Assembly: GCA_002683825.1 (NCBI GenBank)
Contig: NYUD01000090.1
Coordinates: 124,001 to 188,000, forward strand
DNA length: 64,000 nt
Source: Planctomycetota bacterium
Lineage (GTDB): Bacteria; Planctomycetota; UBA1135; GCA-002686595
Direction of reading: 5' to 3'
Shown: one piece after another, positions 61,649-64,000 of the stretch
How the letters are laid out: the number at the start of each line of letters is the position of its first letter
Position numbering within the stretch: the first letter of the stretch is position 1
The notes under the pieces: generated by a model
What the model saw: the letters and a program-made list of their open reading frames with translations, nothing else
Database searches by the model: none
Told to the model about the DNA's origin: nothing
Position numbers and translations under genes: made by a program

Positions 61649-62638
61649 TCAGACCATCATCCCCAGGGACAGACCCTTTTCGGTCAGTCGGGTCTTGATC
61701 TCCGTAAGCGAGGTCTTGCCGAGGTTCTTCAGCTTCATGACCTCGGGCTCGGAGAGGGTGACGAGGTCACGTAGTGTCGCCAGGCTGGCGCTGTCGAGAC
61801 AGTTGCGTGCACGGACCGAGAGCTCGAGATCCGAGATCGGGCGGTCCAGAAGACGACGCATTTCGTCGTCTTCGCGGTTTTTCTGGTTGAACTCCGAACG
61901 GGTCGGGTCGCCGGCCATCGGCATCTCGCCAGAATCCGGATCAAAAAGTACGAAGGGATTCAGGTGCTTGCGATAGACCTTGGCGGCCTCGGTCAGCGCC
62001 ATCTGCGGGCTGATCGTGCCATCCGTCCAGATCTCAAGAACCAGACGATCGAAGTTCGTGAACTTTCCGACTCGGGTCGCTTCCACGGAGTAGCGGACGC
62101 GGTGCACCGGGGAGTAGATCGAGTCGATCGGAATCGTGCCCAACTCCTCGGTTTCCTCACGGTTTTCTTCGGAAGGGACATAGCCCCTGCCCTTGGCAAC
62201 GTCCATTTCGACCTTGAATTCCCGATCCAAGGTCAAATTGGCAATGACGAGGTCCTTGTTGACAACCTCGGCATCGCCTTCGCATTCGACATCAGCTCCC
62301 GTGACCGGGCCCTTTCCGCTCTTCTTGATGCGGCAGGTGATCGGGTTCTTGCCGGGATGGCGAATGCGTAAACGCTTGGTATTCAGAATGATGTCGGTGA
62401 CGTCCTCGTATGTACCTTCGAGTGACGCGAACTCATGGTCCGCGCCCTCGATCCTGACGGCTGTAACGGCGGTACCTTCGATCGAGGACAAAAGCACCCG
62501 ACGTAGGCCGTTGCCTATCGTGTGCCCGAATCCGCGTTGGAAGGGCTCGACGAGAAAGCGACCGAATTCGTCCGTCAGAGATTCTGCGTCTGGAACGACC
62601 TTGCTGGGAAGCTCGAACTTGCGCCAACGAATCCTCAT
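61649..62638 (-). CDS. rpoA: RNA polymerase alpha subunit
   Basis: A 329-residue alpha subunit. N-terminal dimerisation domain with FGHTIGNGLRRVLLSSIEGTA (first residues) and the linker; C-terminal alphaCTD with ELSVRARNCLDSASLATL and LKNLGKTSLTEIKTRL, which binds UP elements and activators. It lies in the order rpsD-rpoA-rplQ. Confidence 0.98.
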   Translation of the reverse strand: MRIRWRKFELPSKVVPDAESLTDEFGRFLVEPFQRGFGHTIGNGLRRVLLSSIEGTAVTAVRIEGADHEFASLEGTYEDVTDIILNTKRLRIRHPGKNPITCRIKKSGKGPVTGADVECEGDAEVVNKDLVIANLTLDREFKVEMDVAKGRGYVPSEENREETEELGTIPIDSIYSPVHRVRYSVEATRVGKFTNFDRLVLEIWTDGTISPQMALTEAAKVYRKHLNPFVLFDPDSGEMPMAGDPTRSEFNQKNREDDEMRRLLDRPISDLELSVRARNCLDSASLATLRDLVTLSEPEVMKLKNLGKTSLTEIKTRLTEKGLSLGMMV

Positions 62639-62705
62639 GGATGTCTCCCTTTGGGGCGTGTGGGGTTCGTGTGGTTGGGTGGTTTTTGGAAGGTCCCGGT
62701 GGGGA

Positions 62706-63332
62706 CTACTTGGAGCAAAGCTCGATGATGAGCTGCTCCTGAATCGGGTGCGGCACGTGTTCGCGACGCGGAAGGGCTACGACCTCGGAGAGGAAACCCT
62801 CGCCCGTAACGCTGAGCCAGTCAGGAACCACTTGTGCCTTGTTCACTTCGACGGCCTCAAGAATCATTTTCTTGGTCTTTTCGCCTTCACGCACGGACAG
62901 CTTGTCGCCAGGGCGTACACGATAGGAGGCGATGTCAACGAGACGGTCGTTCACGCGGAAGTGACCGTGATTGATCATTTGCCGAGCGTGATTGCGCGAG
63001 AGCGCAAAACCGCTGGCGAGAACTACGTTGTCCAGGCGGCGCTCAAGGAGCGATAGAAGGTTCTCACCTGTATTTCCCCTTAGCCGCTCGGCCTCCTTGA
63101 AATACAGGCGGAACTGCCGCTCGAGCAAACCGTAGATTCGCTTGAGCTTCTGCTTCTCACGCAGGTGCAGTCCGTAGTCGGTAACCTTGGACCGCTTCTG
63201 GGCGTGCACTCCGGGCGGATAGTCCCGGCGAGACAGCGCACACTTATCCGTAAAGCAGCGTTGCCCCTTCAGGAAGAGCTTCATGCCCTCCCGGCGGCAG
63301 AGCTTGCACTTGTTGTCGACGTATCGTGCCAT
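62706..63332 (-). CDS. rpsD: 30S ribosomal protein S4 (zinc-binding, C+ type)
   Basis: A 208-residue S4 from the ATG at 63332; the frame upstream is not part of the protein. The four-Cys zinc site is present: CKLCRREG then RCFTDKC. The S4 RNA-binding domain is RLDNVVLASGFALSRNHARQ. S4 nucleates 30S assembly and may repress its operon. Confidence 0.97.
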   Translation of the reverse strand: MARYVDNKCKLCRREGMKLFLKGQRCFTDKCALSRRDYPPGVHAQKRSKVTDYGLHLREKQKLKRIYGLLERQFRLYFKEAERLRGNTGENLLSLLERRLDNVVLASGFALSRNHARQMINHGHFRVNDRLVDIASYRVRPGDKLSVREGEKTKKMILEAVEVNKAQVVPDWLSVTGEGFLSEVVALPRREHVPHPIQEQLIIELCSK

Positions 63333-63348
63333 GGATTGCCTTCGAGAA

Positions 63349-63729
63349 TCAGACGCGCCGGCGCTTACGCGCGCGGCAACCATTGTGCGGGAGCGGGGTT
63401 ACATCGGTGATCAAGACCACCTTCAGTCCGGAAGAAGCCAGGGCGCGAACGGCCGACTCACGGCCGGAACCGACACCTTTCACGCGTACCTCGACCTCCT
63501 TCATGCCGTGGCGCATCGCACCATTGGCGGCCCGCTCGGAAGCGCGCTGCGCGGCGTAGGGCGTGCTCTTCCGCGTGCCCTTGAATCCAACGCACCCAGC
63601 GGCGCCCCAGGAAACCGTGTCTCCGTTGGGCCCGGTGATCGTGATGTGCGTGTTGTTGAACGTCGCCTTGATGTGAACGATGCCCTTGGCGATGTTCTTC
63701 TTCGGCTTGCGTTTGGTCGACTTTGCCAT
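63349..63729 (-). CDS. rpsK: 30S ribosomal protein S11
   Basis: A 126-residue S11: [20 protein letters not shown] and the basic C-terminus [11 protein letters not shown]. It lies 17 bp before rpsD in the alpha operon. Confidence 0.98.
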   Translation of the reverse strand: MAKSTKRKPKKNIAKGIVHIKATFNNTHITITGPNGDTVSWGAAGCVGFKGTRKSTPYAAQRASERAANGAMRHGMKEVEVRVKGVGSGRESAVRALASSGLKVVLITDVTPLPHNGCRARKRRRV

Positions 63730-63763
63730 GGTTTTCCTTGGAGGGTCCCTGGGAGGGACGTCT

Positions 63764-64000
63764 CTACTTCATTCCCTTCACTGACTTCTTGCCCGCGACG
63801 GTCTTCTTGGGCCCCTTGCGGGACCGCGCGTTGGTCCGAGTGCGCTGCCCCCTGGCCGGAAGGCCGCGGCGGTGACGCATCCCGCGATAGCACCCGATGT
63901 CGCGCAGACGGCTGATGTTGCCGGCAATGACCCGACGCAGGGCACCCTCAACGGGATAGTTCTTCTGAATGTGGGTCGCCAGGTTGGTGATCTGCTCCTC
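63764..64000 (-). CDS. rpsM: 30S ribosomal protein S13, C-terminal part (cut by window edge)
   Basis: The last 78 residues are visible. They contain [19 protein letters not shown] and [18 protein letters not shown], the signature and basic tail of S13, which contacts the 30S head and P-site tRNA. The stop (63764-63766) is 34 bp before rpsK. The N-terminus lies beyond position 64000. Confidence 0.97.
   Translation of the reverse strand, partial: EEQITNLATHIQKNYPVEGALRRVIAGNISRLRDIGCYRGMRHRRGLPARGQRTRTNARSRKGPKKTVAGKKSVKGMK

Overview
The window is about two-thirds G+C by eye and is packed with genes, most of them on the minus strand. It looks like chromosome from a Gram-negative-type bacterium. 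The evidence is lipoprotein signal peptides, an outer-membrane secretin, an OmpA-type protein, type IV pilus (T4P) genes, RpoN and a PTS-Ntr-like cluster. Very large Ig-like/glycine-rich lipoproteins, an FG-GAP propeller protein, a degenerate MnmE-like GTPase and an EF-G paralogue together recall deep-branching Planctomycetota, but this placement is an inference. I see no insertion sequence, prophage or CRISPR array.

Layout. 1-5 kb: a truncated anion transporter, CutA, proline dehydrogenase, a metallophosphoesterase, NrnA and an amidohydrolase. 5-8 kb: the first giant lipoprotein. 8.5-10.2 kb: a HEAT-like lipoprotein and TatD on the plus strand, closed by a strong hairpin. 10.3-15.4 kb: a pilus operon reading pilT-pilB-pilC-pilin. 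15.6-31.6 kb: an EF-G-like GTPase, an OmpA-family lipoprotein, prepilin peptidase and four more giant lipoproteins, three of them apparently co-transcribed with the peptidase. 31.8-39.2 kb: an unusual aspartate carbamoyltransferase fusion, a reduced MnmE-like GTPase, CoaX, a GspC-like PDZ protein, a second PilT-family ATPase, Obg, L27 and L21. 39.4-47.5 kb: an RNase E/G with a long basic N-terminus, then pilM-pilN-pilO-pilQ in overlapping order. 47.6-55.2 kb: HPr, EIIA and a hibernation factor, then TruA, RpoN, RecR, YbaB, DnaX, a 4.5S SRP RNA, two tRNA-Ser, TadA and tRNA-Arg(ACG). 55.2-61.1 kb (plus strand): an acyl-ornithine carbamoyltransferase, DnaE and a seven-repeat FG-GAP protein. 61.2-64 kb: the alpha operon (S13, S11, S4, RpoA, L17), with S13 cut by the window edge.

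How the genes fit together. Nearly a whole T4P or T2SS-like apparatus is present: the pilin, PilD, PilB, two PilT-type ATPases, PilC, PilM, PilN, PilO with a PilP/GspB-like tail, PilQ and a GspC-like protein. The giant lipoproteins sit beside PilD and may be surface cargo or structural partners of this machine. The dnaX block carries RNA genes together with the enzyme that modifies one of them: tRNA-Arg(ACG) is the classical substrate of TadA, which is encoded immediately downstream. The most unusual proteins are a PyrB fused to the zinc domain of PyrI plus a cysteine-depleted Ada-like tail, and a carbamoyltransferase whose specificity loop predicts succinyl- rather than acetyl-ornithine.
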